From assembly GCA_020435995.1 (NCBI GenBank), contig JAGQYO010000001.1:1-64000 (forward strand): 64,000 bases of DNA, given 5' to 3'. Position 1 is the stretch's first letter. Each line of letters starts with the position of its first letter. The translations under genes and the position numbers were made by a program. A model generated the notes under the pieces. That model worked only from the letters and a program-made list of their open reading frames with translations, did no database searches and was not told where the DNA came from. This document shows positions 17,463 to 26,244 of this stretch, one piece after another. This DNA is from Flavobacteriales bacterium. GTDB taxonomy: Bacteria > Bacteroidota > Bacteroidia > Flavobacteriales_G > Salibacteraceae.

Positions 17463-19262
17463 GTGAGTTCTAAAAAAGATGGTCTTAAAGAATTAATCCG
17501 TGGCCTCCCCCACAAACCTGGAGTGTATCAATACTTTGATTCAGGTGGAACGATCATATACGTTGGGAAAGCCAAAGACCTGAAAAACAGGGTTTCATCC
17601 TACTTCGTAAAAAACCATGATAGCCCCAAAACGAGAATCTTGGTTTCCAAAATTGTTACACTCAAAGTAATTATTACAGATTCGCAATACGACGCGCTGA
17701 TTCTCGAAAACACACTAATTAAAAAACACCAACCCCGCTACAATGTGTTGCTACGCGATGACAAAACGTATCCGTGGATATGCATAAAAAAAGAGCGATT
17801 CCCTCGTGTATTCTCCACTCGAAATGTAATTAAGGATGGCTCAGAGTATTACGGTCCTTACGCCTCTGTAAAAACCATGTACACCATACTCGACTTTATT
17901 CGAAAAGCCTACAAAATTCGGAATTGTAATTTCAATCTTTCAGAAGAAAACATCAAAGCCAATAAATTTAGGGTGTGCCTCGAATACCATATTAAAAATT
18001 GCAAGGGACCATGTGAAGGTCTACATGAAGAAACCTTATATAATAATCAGATTAGAGACATCCGGCAAATATTGCGTGGTCAAATTTCGGAAGTTGTTAA
18101 GGATTTATCGAAAAGAATGAGCGAAGAAGCCGGCCAGCTTCAATTTGAGGCCGCACAAGAAACCAAAGAGCAAATTGCGATACTTGAGAACTACCAAATG
18201 CGATCTACTGTAGTTAATCCCATGATCAACAATGTAGACGTTTTTTCTATACTAACCGACGACAAATACGGGTACATCAACTTTATGAAAGTGACCAATG
18301 GATCAGTGATTCAGGCACATACCATTGAATTGAAAAAGAAACTCGATGAAACTCCTTCTGAACTTTTAGAAACAGCCATCACCGAAATTCGAGAACGGTT
18401 CAATAGCCAATCGAAAGAAATATTTGTTTCAATACCGATTGATGTAGAGTTTCCTAACATACACGTTTCTGTGCCCCAACGAGGGGATAAAAAAAAGTTG
18501 ATTGATATGTCCATTAGAAATGTGATGTATTATAAAAAGAGCCGGCAAGAGCAACAAGAAAAAACGGACCCCGACAGGCGGAAAAACAGAATTTTGGGCC
18601 AACTTCAATCGGATCTCAATATGAAAGAAATGCCCGTGCATATCGAGTGCTTCGACAATTCAAACATTCAAGGTGCATTTCCAGTTGCTGCTTGCGTAGT
18701 TTTTAAAGATGCCAAACCGAGCAAAAAGGATTATCGCCATTTTAACATTAAAACTGTAGTTGGCCCTGACGATTTTGCATCGATGAAAGAAGTTGTTTAT
18801 CGGCGCTACAAACGCTTGTTAGAGGAAAACGAATCACTGCCCCAGCTTATAATCATAGACGGCGGAAAAGGGCAGTTAAGCTCTGCTGTGGAGAGTCTTC
18901 AAGAACTCAATCTTCTGGGCTCGATTACCGTTATTGGAATTGCAAAAAAATTGGAAGAAATCTACTTTCCAGGCGACAGCTATCCACTTTATATTGACAA
19001 AAGATCAGAAAGTTTGAAGTTAATTCAACAGCTCAGAAATGAAGCCCATCGGTTTGGAATTACACATCATAGAAACCGGCGCTCAAAAGGAAGTATTAAA
19101 AGCGGTTTGAGCGAAATCCCCGGTATTGGAGAAAAAACCGTAGAAAGTCTTTTGAAAAAATTCAAGAGTGTAAAACGAATTAAGGATGCTTCGGACGAAG
19201 AACTTGCAACAATTCTAAATAAAACGCAAATGACTGCTATGAAAGAATTTAGAGGTGATTGA
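17463..19262 (+). CDS. uvrC: UvrABC system protein C
   Basis: The endonuclease subunit of nucleotide excision repair, making both incisions around a UvrB-bound lesion. At 599 residues it has normal length. Seen in order are the GIY-YIG nuclease (GVYQYFDSGGTIIYVGKAKDLKNR, residues 17-95), a UVR motif near 205-240, the RNase H-like 5' nuclease (VHIECFDNSNIQG, then LIIIDGGKGQLSSA) and the C-terminal helix-hairpin-helix (SEIPGIGEKTVESLLKKF). It starts at GTG 17463, only 9 bases after the hybrid kinase, so it probably shares the signalling operon's transcript. Confidence 0.97.
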   Translation: MSSKKDGLKELIRGLPHKPGVYQYFDSGGTIIYVGKAKDLKNRVSSYFVKNHDSPKTRILVSKIVTLKVIITDSQYDALILENTLIKKHQPRYNVLLRDDKTYPWICIKKERFPRVFSTRNVIKDGSEYYGPYASVKTMYTILDFIRKAYKIRNCNFNLSEENIKANKFRVCLEYHIKNCKGPCEGLHEETLYNNQIRDIRQILRGQISEVVKDLSKRMSEEAGQLQFEAAQETKEQIAILENYQMRSTVVNPMINNVDVFSILTDDKYGYINFMKVTNGSVIQAHTIELKKKLDETPSELLETAITEIRERFNSQSKEIFVSIPIDVEFPNIHVSVPQRGDKKKLIDMSIRNVMYYKKSRQEQQEKTDPDRRKNRILGQLQSDLNMKEMPVHIECFDNSNIQGAFPVAACVVFKDAKPSKKDYRHFNIKTVVGPDDFASMKEVVYRRYKRLLEENESLPQLIIIDGGKGQLSSAVESLQELNLLGSITVIGIAKKLEEIYFPGDSYPLYIDKRSESLKLIQQLRNEAHRFGITHHRNRRSKGSIKSGLSEIPGIGEKTVESLLKKFKSVKRIKDASDEELATILNKTQMTAMKEFRGD

Positions 19263-19264
19263 GA

Positions 19265-20707
19265 TTATAATTCAATACAAACGTTTTTGGCTTCAGTAAA
19301 AAACTTAAACGCCTCAAATCCACCTTCTCTACCTACACCCGAGCTTTTTACACCCCCAAATGGCGTCCGTAAATCTCGAAGTAGCCAGCAGTTAATCCAC
19401 ACTATTCCCATTTGTATTTCATTAGCCATTCGATGAGCCCGCGTTAAATTCTCTGTCCAAATAGTGGCTGCCAAACCATAATCCGTAGAATTAGCCATCA
19501 ATAAAACCTCTTCCTCGGTGTCAAAAGGTGTAATAGTAACCACTGGGCCAAATATTTCTTCTTGATTAGTTCTGCAATCAAATGCCAAACCTTCGATAAT
19601 AGTAGGAGCTAAATAATACCCTTGGGCGTACTCCCCTTCCAAATGAACTTGATGTCCTCCAGTTAAAACAGTACCCCCCTCCTCTTTAGCTAGATCAATA
19701 TAAGAAAGGACTTTTTCCATGTGGGGTTTGGAAACTACTGCACCTAATTTCGCTTCTGGATCCGAAGGAAAACTCACTTTTCTCTTGGCTACTTTAGCCA
19801 CAAAATCTGCTTTAAATCTGTCGTAAATTCCTCGTTGAATAAAAATTCTTGAGCCACATAAACATATTTGTCCCTGGTTGGCAAATGAAGAAGCCAAAGT
19901 GGTAGCCAACATTTTATCATAATTGCAATCTTCAAATATTATGTTCGGATTTTTCCCACCTAGCTCAAGCGATAGTTTTTTAAACATGGGAGCCGCTGTT
20001 CGCGCAATTTGCGCACCTGTAGCTGTACCACCTGTAAACGAAATAGCTTTAATATCAGGGTGTTCTGTGATCGCCGCCCCTACTTTTGGGCCAAGACCGT
20101 GAACGAGGTTTAAAACCCCCTTGGGAAGGCCTGCTTCAACACACAATTCGCTAAGTAAATATGCCGTCATTGGTGTAATTTCAGACGGTTTGGCAACCAC
20201 ACAATTTCCTGTTGCTAAGGCGGGCGCAATTTTCCACGTAAATAAATAAAGTGGGAGATTCCAAGGTGAAATACAGCCAACCACTCCGATAGGGTCACGA
20301 CGGGTATAATTAATGGCTCTATTTTCCATCATGTGCGCCTCAGAAGCGAAATGCAAAATGCCCGTAGCAAAAAAATGAAGGTTAGATGCCGCCCGAGGTA
20401 TGTCTACTTTTTCGGCAAGCCAAATGGGTTTACCGTTATCCTTTGACTCCGCCGCAACCAGTTTATCAAAATCCCTGTTGATTAAATCAACAATTTTCAA
20501 AATAACCTCAGAACGCTTTTCTTTTGAAGTAGCAGACCAGCTGGGGAATGCGGCCTTGGCCGCATTGGTTGCATCAACTACATCTCTTTCGTCCGAATCA
20601 GGAATAAGCGAATAAACTTTTCCCGTTGAAGGGTCATAATTATCTAAATATTTATCCGAATGTGGCTTTACCAGCTCACCATTTATGTAATTCCGTAAGG
20701 TCATCAT
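19265..20707 (-). CDS. Aldehyde dehydrogenase (2-hydroxymuconic semialdehyde dehydrogenase-like)
   Basis: A 480-residue NAD(P)-dependent enzyme oxidising an aldehyde to the acid. Visible are the cofactor region (ISPWNLPLYLF, then VAKPSEITP), SFTGGTATG, the general base Glu in LELGGKNPN, the nucleophile in GQICLCGSRI and the C-terminal EIFGPVVTI. The GQICLCGSRIF context resembles the ALDH8 / XylG group rather than betaine aldehyde or phenylacetaldehyde enzymes; the substrate is not decided by this. It is convergent with uvrC across a 2-base gap and stands alone. Confidence 0.93.
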   Translation of the reverse strand: MMTLRNYINGELVKPHSDKYLDNYDPSTGKVYSLIPDSDERDVVDATNAAKAAFPSWSATSKEKRSEVILKIVDLINRDFDKLVAAESKDNGKPIWLAEKVDIPRAASNLHFFATGILHFASEAHMMENRAINYTRRDPIGVVGCISPWNLPLYLFTWKIAPALATGNCVVAKPSEITPMTAYLLSELCVEAGLPKGVLNLVHGLGPKVGAAITEHPDIKAISFTGGTATGAQIARTAAPMFKKLSLELGGKNPNIIFEDCNYDKMLATTLASSFANQGQICLCGSRIFIQRGIYDRFKADFVAKVAKRKVSFPSDPEAKLGAVVSKPHMEKVLSYIDLAKEEGGTVLTGGHQVHLEGEYAQGYYLAPTIIEGLAFDCRTNQEEIFGPVVTITPFDTEEEVLLMANSTDYGLAATIWTENLTRAHRMANEIQMGIVWINCWLLRDLRTPFGGVKSSGVGREGGFEAFKFFTEAKNVCIEL

Positions 20708-20726
20708 GCTATTTAAACTAAGGCGG

Positions 20727-20734
20727 CAAAGTTA
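20727..20734 (-). promoter_or_regulatory. -7 box of the aldehyde dehydrogenase promoter
   Basis: CAAAGTTA on the plus strand reads TAACTTTG on the minus strand, matching TAnnTTTG, 19 bases before the start codon. No good -33 TTG is visible. Confidence 0.5.
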
Positions 20735-20916
20735 AATGATTGGAAACACTCACCGTAAAGTAAACTCATTCTGCCAACAACCCACATTATACCAAACCTA
20801 ACCTCATAATCCGATAAAATACCTTGTTAGACAATCGAGTCGAAATTATAAACAGTCGAAAATTGCATTTAGATTTTTACCCATCATTCGTTTCAAAAGC
20901 CACACCTTTGCGCCCA

Positions 20917-22713
20917 ATGAAATCTAGGGTTATAGATAAATCAGGCGAATACCTAAAGTCTTTCCTGCTTTGGCGTTCACGACACATTAAAAACAAGCCG
21001 TTTGTTTTAATGCTCAGCGTAGCGATGGGGTTTTTATGTGCGGTTGCAGCCTATTGTTTAAAAACTGGTGTGCATTTAGTGGAGGCATTTTTTGTTGGTA
21101 ATCTCATCAAAACATCCAGCAAGGCCCTTTATTTCCTGTTACCAATTCTCGGAATCATTCTTACGCGATTAGTGGTTAAATACTTAATCAAAGAAGATGT
21201 AGGACACGGTGTACCACATACACTTTATGCCTTGTCCAAAGGCAATGGGATGATAAGCAAGAAAAGAACTTTTTCATCTGTGGTTACAGCCGCCCTAACG
21301 GTTGGATTTGGAGGTTCGTGCGGGCTAGAAGGGCCAGCAGTAAGTACCACTTCGGCTATTGGATCAAATTTGAGCCAGTTACTAAGGCTTAATACCAAAA
21401 CAAGGAAATTGCTTATTGGATGTGGGGCTGCAGCCGCACTTTCTGCAATTTTCAAGGCTCCCGTCGCGGCCATTGTATTTGCGATGGAGGTTATCCTCCT
21501 CGATATCACAACCTTTTCTCTTATTCCTATTTTGCTATCAAGTGTAACAGCAGCAATGTTTTCGAGACTTTTTTTTGGGGATCAACTTCTCTTCGAATTC
21601 GAAATACATGATAAAATTCAATTTGTTGAAATGCCCTATTATATCCTGTTGGGGTTACTTGGGGGTATGGTCGGCCTCTACTTTACAAAGGTCAACTTCC
21701 TTGTTGCCCGCATTTTTGGTAAAATAAACAATACAAGCTTAAAGATATTGATTGGGGGGTCATTGCTCGGTGCGTTGATTTTCGTTTTTCCACCGCTGTT
21801 TGGTGAAGGTTATTCAACTGTTTATCATTTAATAAATGGAACTCATTCTGGCGTGTTAGAAAACAGTCAATTCATTGCTTTTCAAGACAACATTTGGGTT
21901 ATTCTACTTTTCCTATCACTGGTAGTATTTTTCAAAGCATTTGCTACCTCAATTACATTTGGCGCTGGGGGTGTAGGGGGGATTTTTGCTCCAACTCTAT
22001 TTATGGGAAGTATAATGGGCTTCGTTTTTTCAAAGTTTATAAATGAATTAGGGTTAGGAAAACTATCTGTAAGTAATTTTTCTTTACTCGGAATGGCTGC
22101 CTTGATGGCTGCCATATTACAAGCCCCTTTGACGGCAATTTTTCTCATCGCGGAAATCACAGGAGGATACCAGCTCTTTATTCCTCTCATGCTTACCACA
22201 TCCATAGCCTTTATAACGGTTAAATATTTTACCAAACATTCTATTTACACCATGCAACTTGCTAAAAGAGGGCAACTACTTACTCATGACAAAGACCAAG
22301 CTGTGCTTACCTTAATGGATTTAAAAAACGAAATAGAAAAGAACTTCAAAACCATTGGCCCATACAATTCGCTCGGTGATTTAGTGAAACGAGTTACTGA
22401 ATCGAAAAGAAATATATATCCAGTTGTGGATGAAGAAAATCAATTTTTAGGCGTTGTAACGCTTGATGATATCAGACAAATTATGTTTGATAAATTTATG
22501 TACGACAGGACTTATGTTCATGAATTGATGAGCGTAGCACCTGAGCATATCGAGATTACGGATAGCATGGAAACGGTAATGGAAAAATTTGAATCAAGCG
22601 AAGCATGGAATCTTCCAGTTGTACAAAATGGAATCTATGTTGGCTTTGTTTCAAAGTCAAAATTATTCTCTGAATACAGGAAAAAATTAAAGGACTTTTA
22701 CGAGGATGATTAG
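20917..22713 (+). CDS. ClC-family chloride channel/transporter with CBS domains
   Basis: From ATG 20917 the product has 598 residues. The N-terminal two thirds are a ClC membrane domain with the selectivity and gating motif GSCGLEGPAV, where the gating Glu is kept. Also present are FAMEVILLDIT and the second-half motif GAGGVGGIFAPTLFMG. The C-terminal part holds two CBS domains (IYPVVDEENQFLGVVTLDDI, then WNLPVVQNGIYVGFVSKS), which in this family bind adenosine ligands and modulate gating. The upstream in-frame TTG at 20824 would add 31 residues unlike the family and is rejected. No operon partner is seen. Confidence 0.93.
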   Translation: MKSRVIDKSGEYLKSFLLWRSRHIKNKPFVLMLSVAMGFLCAVAAYCLKTGVHLVEAFFVGNLIKTSSKALYFLLPILGIILTRLVVKYLIKEDVGHGVPHTLYALSKGNGMISKKRTFSSVVTAALTVGFGGSCGLEGPAVSTTSAIGSNLSQLLRLNTKTRKLLIGCGAAAALSAIFKAPVAAIVFAMEVILLDITTFSLIPILLSSVTAAMFSRLFFGDQLLFEFEIHDKIQFVEMPYYILLGLLGGMVGLYFTKVNFLVARIFGKINNTSLKILIGGSLLGALIFVFPPLFGEGYSTVYHLINGTHSGVLENSQFIAFQDNIWVILLFLSLVVFFKAFATSITFGAGGVGGIFAPTLFMGSIMGFVFSKFINELGLGKLSVSNFSLLGMAALMAAILQAPLTAIFLIAEITGGYQLFIPLMLTTSIAFITVKYFTKHSIYTMQLAKRGQLLTHDKDQAVLTLMDLKNEIEKNFKTIGPYNSLGDLVKRVTESKRNIYPVVDEENQFLGVVTLDDIRQIMFDKFMYDRTYVHELMSVAPEHIEITDSMETVMEKFESSEAWNLPVVQNGIYVGFVSKSKLFSEYRKKLKDFYEDD

Positions 22714-22729
22714 TCTTTAATTGAATCAA

Positions 22730-24697
22730 CTAACTCAAAATAATTCGCCCGCTAGGCTTTGATAGACTGGCTTTTATTTTATCCAGCATTTGTTGGGTTC
22801 GCAATATTTCAAATACTTCTTCTTCCTTTTCCTCGGCATCAATCTCTTTTAATTTCTCTTGATTCTCGTGAATCATTTTAGAAATTCTTTTCGATTTATA
22901 AGAATACAAAGATCCTTCAACAGCTCTTTTTAGCTTTAGCTCCTCACCTTCAACCAATATCTTCCTTTCTCCCCACCACTCATGCAAATCATATTTTGAT
23001 GAGAGCAAATCCACAGCAAGTTTACTGATCTCGTTGTCCTCATTATTGATAAAATCACCCATTAAAATCGGGTTTTCACCATCAACATATTCTATGATGA
23101 GGTTCAGTACTTTTAGACAGGTTTCATCTTCAAATAACATTTCATCCCGAATCAATTCATGAACCATAAACGGTGCTACTTCCACTTCAAGTTCATTTCC
23201 ATCATCGGCTAGTATGCGAATAGTTTTATCGGCATAACTCAAAATAATCCGCAATATATCGCGCTCTTGAACGCTTACATCGTCATAAAGTTTTTCTGGA
23301 ATTTCTTTAAACTCAACCGCCGACTCTTCCCCTTCGTTTCGTTCTTCGTCAATCAGGCGTGACTTGTTTCGTTCTTGCTGATTGAGCCTGATACGGCGAA
23401 TTTTATTTAATTCATTTATAAGTACTTTTTCCTCAATATCAAGCAGTGAAGAACACTCCTTAATATAAACGGACCTCGAAATAGCCTCTGGAATGAGCGC
23501 AATACTTGATACAATTTCCTTTACCAAGGAAGCTTTTTTGATGGGGTCGTTTCCAGCTTCACCCAGAAGAATGCGCGCTTTGCTAACAATAAAATCAAAC
23601 GCATTTTTTGACAAATACGCTTCTAATTCTTCTAAATCATTTTTTCGCGAAAAGGAATCCGGGTCTTCTCCTTCTGGGAAGGAAACCATCTTCACATTCA
23701 TTCCCTCTTCGAGAATCATATCAATACCGCGAAAGGATGCTCTAATTCCAGCGGCATCGCCATCATACAGTACTGTGATGTTGGAAGTATATCTTTTAAT
23801 TAGCCGTATTTGAGCAACAGTGAGTGCAGTTCCAGAAGAGGCCACCACATTCTCAATTCCTTTTTGAGAAAAAGAAATAACGTCGGTATAACCTTCAACT
23901 AAATAACAAAAGTCTTTTTTGATAATCTCCCCTTTCGCGAAATAGAGGCCATACAAAACCGCACTTTTATCATATATAATAGACTGAGGGCTATTGAGAT
24001 ATTTTGGGGCCTTCTTATCCTCAACCAAGATTCGGCCTCCAAAACCAATTGGGCGTCCAGATAAATTGTGGATGGGAAAAATCACTCGCCCCTTATAGCC
24101 ATCATAATACTGGTCCTCAGCTTTTGAAGATTCTTTTATGAGTCCCGCCTTAATTAAAAACTCCTTTTTATAACCTTGTTTAATAGCCGTATCATAAAAC
24201 TCGTTCCAGCTATCAGGACTGTAGCCCACCCTGAATTTCTTGATGGTTTCCTGCGTAAATCCGCGCTCCTTGAAATAACTTAAGCCTATCGACTTTCCTT
24301 CATCGGTTTCGGTAAGTTGGTTCTGAAAAAATTCTTCTGCAAATCGGGTTACAATATAAAGGCTTTCTCGTTCGCTTTCGGCTTCTTTTTGTTCACTCGA
24401 AAGCTCTACTTCTTCAATTTCTACTTGGTATTTGTTGGCGAGCCACTTGAGCGCTTCAGGGTAACTAAAGTGCTCTAGTTCCATGATAAATGATACTACA
24501 TTTCCACCCTTTCCAGAACTAAAATCTTTGTAAATCTGCTTATCGGGAGACACCATAAAAGATGGTGTTCTTTCATTAGAAAACGGACTCAGCCCTTTGA
24601 ACGACCTACCTGATTTTTTAAGGGTAATAAACTCGCCAATTACCTCCTCGATACGGGCAGCTTCTAGTATTTCATCAATTTTTGACTTGGGAATCAT
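22730..24697 (-). CDS. dnaG: DNA primase lacking the zinc-binding residues
   Basis: The 655-residue primase makes RNA primers at the replication fork. The N-terminal CHC2-like domain keeps its framework (LKKSGRSFKGLSPFSNE, then KQIYKDFSSGKGGN). The four zinc ligands of E. coli DnaG (Cys40, His43, Cys61, Cys64) align with Ser37, Ser40, Asp58 and Ser61, so the site is lost. The TOPRIM catalytic core is intact (LVEGYTDV, LYDGDAAGIRAS, PEGEDPDSF). The C-terminal third would be the helicase-binding domain and is highly charged. I recall the same zinc-less N-terminus from Flavobacteriia. Confidence 0.96.
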   Translation of the reverse strand: MIPKSKIDEILEAARIEEVIGEFITLKKSGRSFKGLSPFSNERTPSFMVSPDKQIYKDFSSGKGGNVVSFIMELEHFSYPEALKWLANKYQVEIEEVELSSEQKEAESERESLYIVTRFAEEFFQNQLTETDEGKSIGLSYFKERGFTQETIKKFRVGYSPDSWNEFYDTAIKQGYKKEFLIKAGLIKESSKAEDQYYDGYKGRVIFPIHNLSGRPIGFGGRILVEDKKAPKYLNSPQSIIYDKSAVLYGLYFAKGEIIKKDFCYLVEGYTDVISFSQKGIENVVASSGTALTVAQIRLIKRYTSNITVLYDGDAAGIRASFRGIDMILEEGMNVKMVSFPEGEDPDSFSRKNDLEELEAYLSKNAFDFIVSKARILLGEAGNDPIKKASLVKEIVSSIALIPEAISRSVYIKECSSLLDIEEKVLINELNKIRRIRLNQQERNKSRLIDEERNEGEESAVEFKEIPEKLYDDVSVQERDILRIILSYADKTIRILADDGNELEVEVAPFMVHELIRDEMLFEDETCLKVLNLIIEYVDGENPILMGDFINNEDNEISKLAVDLLSSKYDLHEWWGERKILVEGEELKLKRAVEGSLYSYKSKRISKMIHENQEKLKEIDAEEKEEEVFEILRTQQMLDKIKASLSKPSGRIILS

Positions 24698-24703
24698 ACC
24701 TCA

Positions 24704-24711
24704 CAAAGCTA
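24704..24711 (-). promoter_or_regulatory. -7 box of the dnaG promoter
   Basis: CAAAGCTA reads TAGCTTTG on the minus strand. It ends only 6 bases before the ATG, so transcription would begin at or next to the start codon. No strong -33 box is visible. Confidence 0.45.
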
Positions 24712-24754
24712 CTGAATAGTGAAACATTGCGTCTTTATTTATTGATTTTTGAGC

Positions 24755-24783
24755 AAAAAAAAAGGCGCCCTTTAGGAGCGCCT
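24755..24783 (-). terminator. Rho-independent terminator after the Omp28-like gene
   Basis: On the minus strand AGGCGC-TCCTAAAGG-GCGCCT is followed by nine U residues. The stem lies about 23 bases past the stop of the 24806-26041 gene. Confidence 0.9.
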
Positions 24784-24805
24784 CTTAAATTTTAACTCAA
24801 CTCGT

Positions 24806-26041
24806 TTATTTCTTAAGTACTTGCTGACGGGTAATTACACCTGTTTCACCAGTTACTTCCACAAAATAGTATCCTGATTCAAATGAAGTCATGTCAACCT
24901 GGATAACATTGTCTCCTACATTAACGTCATTAGAAAAATTAACCATTTCTTGTCCTGTAACTGAAATCACTCTAACAACGGCATTGTCATTTACTTCGCT
25001 TGAGAAAGTCAAAGTAGATGATCCAGTTGTTGGGTTAGGATAAAGTTTAATTCCAGAAAAATTAGTTCTTTCTTCAACTGAAACTACTCTAAACGCACCA
25101 CCTTCTGTTTTTGGATCAAATGTAGCTAATTCTGAATTTGTTGGATCAGACTCAACCATGTTTGCCATCTTCTTTAAAGTAATAACATCTACAGCTCCCT
25201 TTGCCACTGTTACGTGCGCTTCTGCACCATTCATTATGTCTTCTTGACCTTCTGCCACGAAAGCATAAACAATCATGTCTTGAGGTACTGTATTCGCTTT
25301 ACCATCTCCACCTATATCTTCAATTACATCCCACTCGTAAACTCGTGCTACAACAGTTCCTGAAGAAGTAGTTGTAATATCTTCACCCCACTGACCAGTT
25401 AAGGAAGCTCGGTGCATTCTGTTGTGAGTGTACTCACTTCCCACAACCAATGCAGGGTATTTCGACATTCCAGATTGAGGACCCATAATTCCATCTTGCA
25501 ATAAACCAACACTTAGTTTATTAGTGGCAGTGTTAGAGTTTCCTGTATAGTAAGCCTCTACATAAACAATAATTTTGGCAGCAACAGGGTCAAATGTGGC
25601 AATAACTCCAATATTTACAGGAGACGCTTCTGATGTGATTTTGTCACTTTCAGAATCATAATTTCCATAGCTTTTTGCTGTCTTGGTTCCACCAAGCAAG
25701 CTTCTGTTCATTGTTCCTGATGGGAACCCAGTAAGTCCAACACGTGGCAATTGATACAATACCTTGCCATATTCAATAGTGCTTCCGTCTACATATACTC
25801 TATAGTTAGGTGTTCCTGTAGCGTAAGAGCCAGAATGTGTATTGATAATAATGATTTGCCCAGGTTTTTTTGCAGCTAATTCGTCAGCGGCTTTGTGACC
25901 AGCAGGGCACCATCCGCAGGTTTTTCCTGTAAATTCTTCTATAACAACCTTTTTATTTTCAGCGTTTTTAGAAGCTAGTTTTTGACCAAAAGAAATTCCC
26001 GCAATGGAAACACTCAGACCTAGTAATAAAATTTTTTTCAT
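24806..26041 (-). CDS. Omp28-related outer membrane/secreted protein with T9SS sorting domain
   Basis: A 411-residue secreted protein. A signal peptide is cut near SFGQKLAS. The Omp28 domain follows, in which VVIEEFTGKTCGWCPAGHKA (around residues 31-50) carries a thioredoxin-like CxxC. A type A T9SS sorting domain ends the protein (LYPNPTTGSSTL ... GYYFVEVTGE ... QQVLKK). Porphyromonas Omp28 is the name-giving relative. The CGWC pair may be redox active or may form a structural disulfide. Its own terminator lies downstream. Confidence 0.93.
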   Translation of the reverse strand: MKKILLLGLSVSIAGISFGQKLASKNAENKKVVIEEFTGKTCGWCPAGHKAADELAAKKPGQIIIINTHSGSYATGTPNYRVYVDGSTIEYGKVLYQLPRVGLTGFPSGTMNRSLLGGTKTAKSYGNYDSESDKITSEASPVNIGVIATFDPVAAKIIVYVEAYYTGNSNTATNKLSVGLLQDGIMGPQSGMSKYPALVVGSEYTHNRMHRASLTGQWGEDITTTSSGTVVARVYEWDVIEDIGGDGKANTVPQDMIVYAFVAEGQEDIMNGAEAHVTVAKGAVDVITLKKMANMVESDPTNSELATFDPKTEGGAFRVVSVEERTNFSGIKLYPNPTTGSSTLTFSSEVNDNAVVRVISVTGQEMVNFSNDVNVGDNVIQVDMTSFESGYYFVEVTGETGVITRQQVLKK

Positions 26042-26193
26042 GTGTTCGAGTTTAAATTTATTTATACCACAATTTTAAGCAATTTTTTGATTCAAATGAT
26101 AAAATAAAAAGATCGTATAAAAATTTGGTTGTCAGTTATATTACAAAACTTGCTATTATCTTTTATATCAAATCAAAGTCTGTTTTGTGTTAA

Positions 26194-26227
26194 TAAAAAA
26201 AGGGGCGATAATTCGCCCCTTTTTTTA
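26194..26227 (-). terminator. Strong bidirectional-looking terminator
   Basis: AAAAAAAGGGGCGA-TAAT-TCGCCCCTTTTTTT is a perfect stem with A and U runs on either side. It lies 18 bases past the stop of the TIG-domain T9SS gene on the minus strand. Confidence 0.93.
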
Positions 26228-26244
26228 TTTGATATTTAATCCTA

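Noticed and set aside
20824-20916. Longer ClC protein from TTG 20824
   Set aside because: The extra 31 residues are not family-like and ATG 20917 gives a normal N-terminus.
26086-26099. Minus-strand promoter before the Omp28-like gene (CAAATGATA)
   Set aside because: One base too long between the two halves for TAnnTTTG; not kept.
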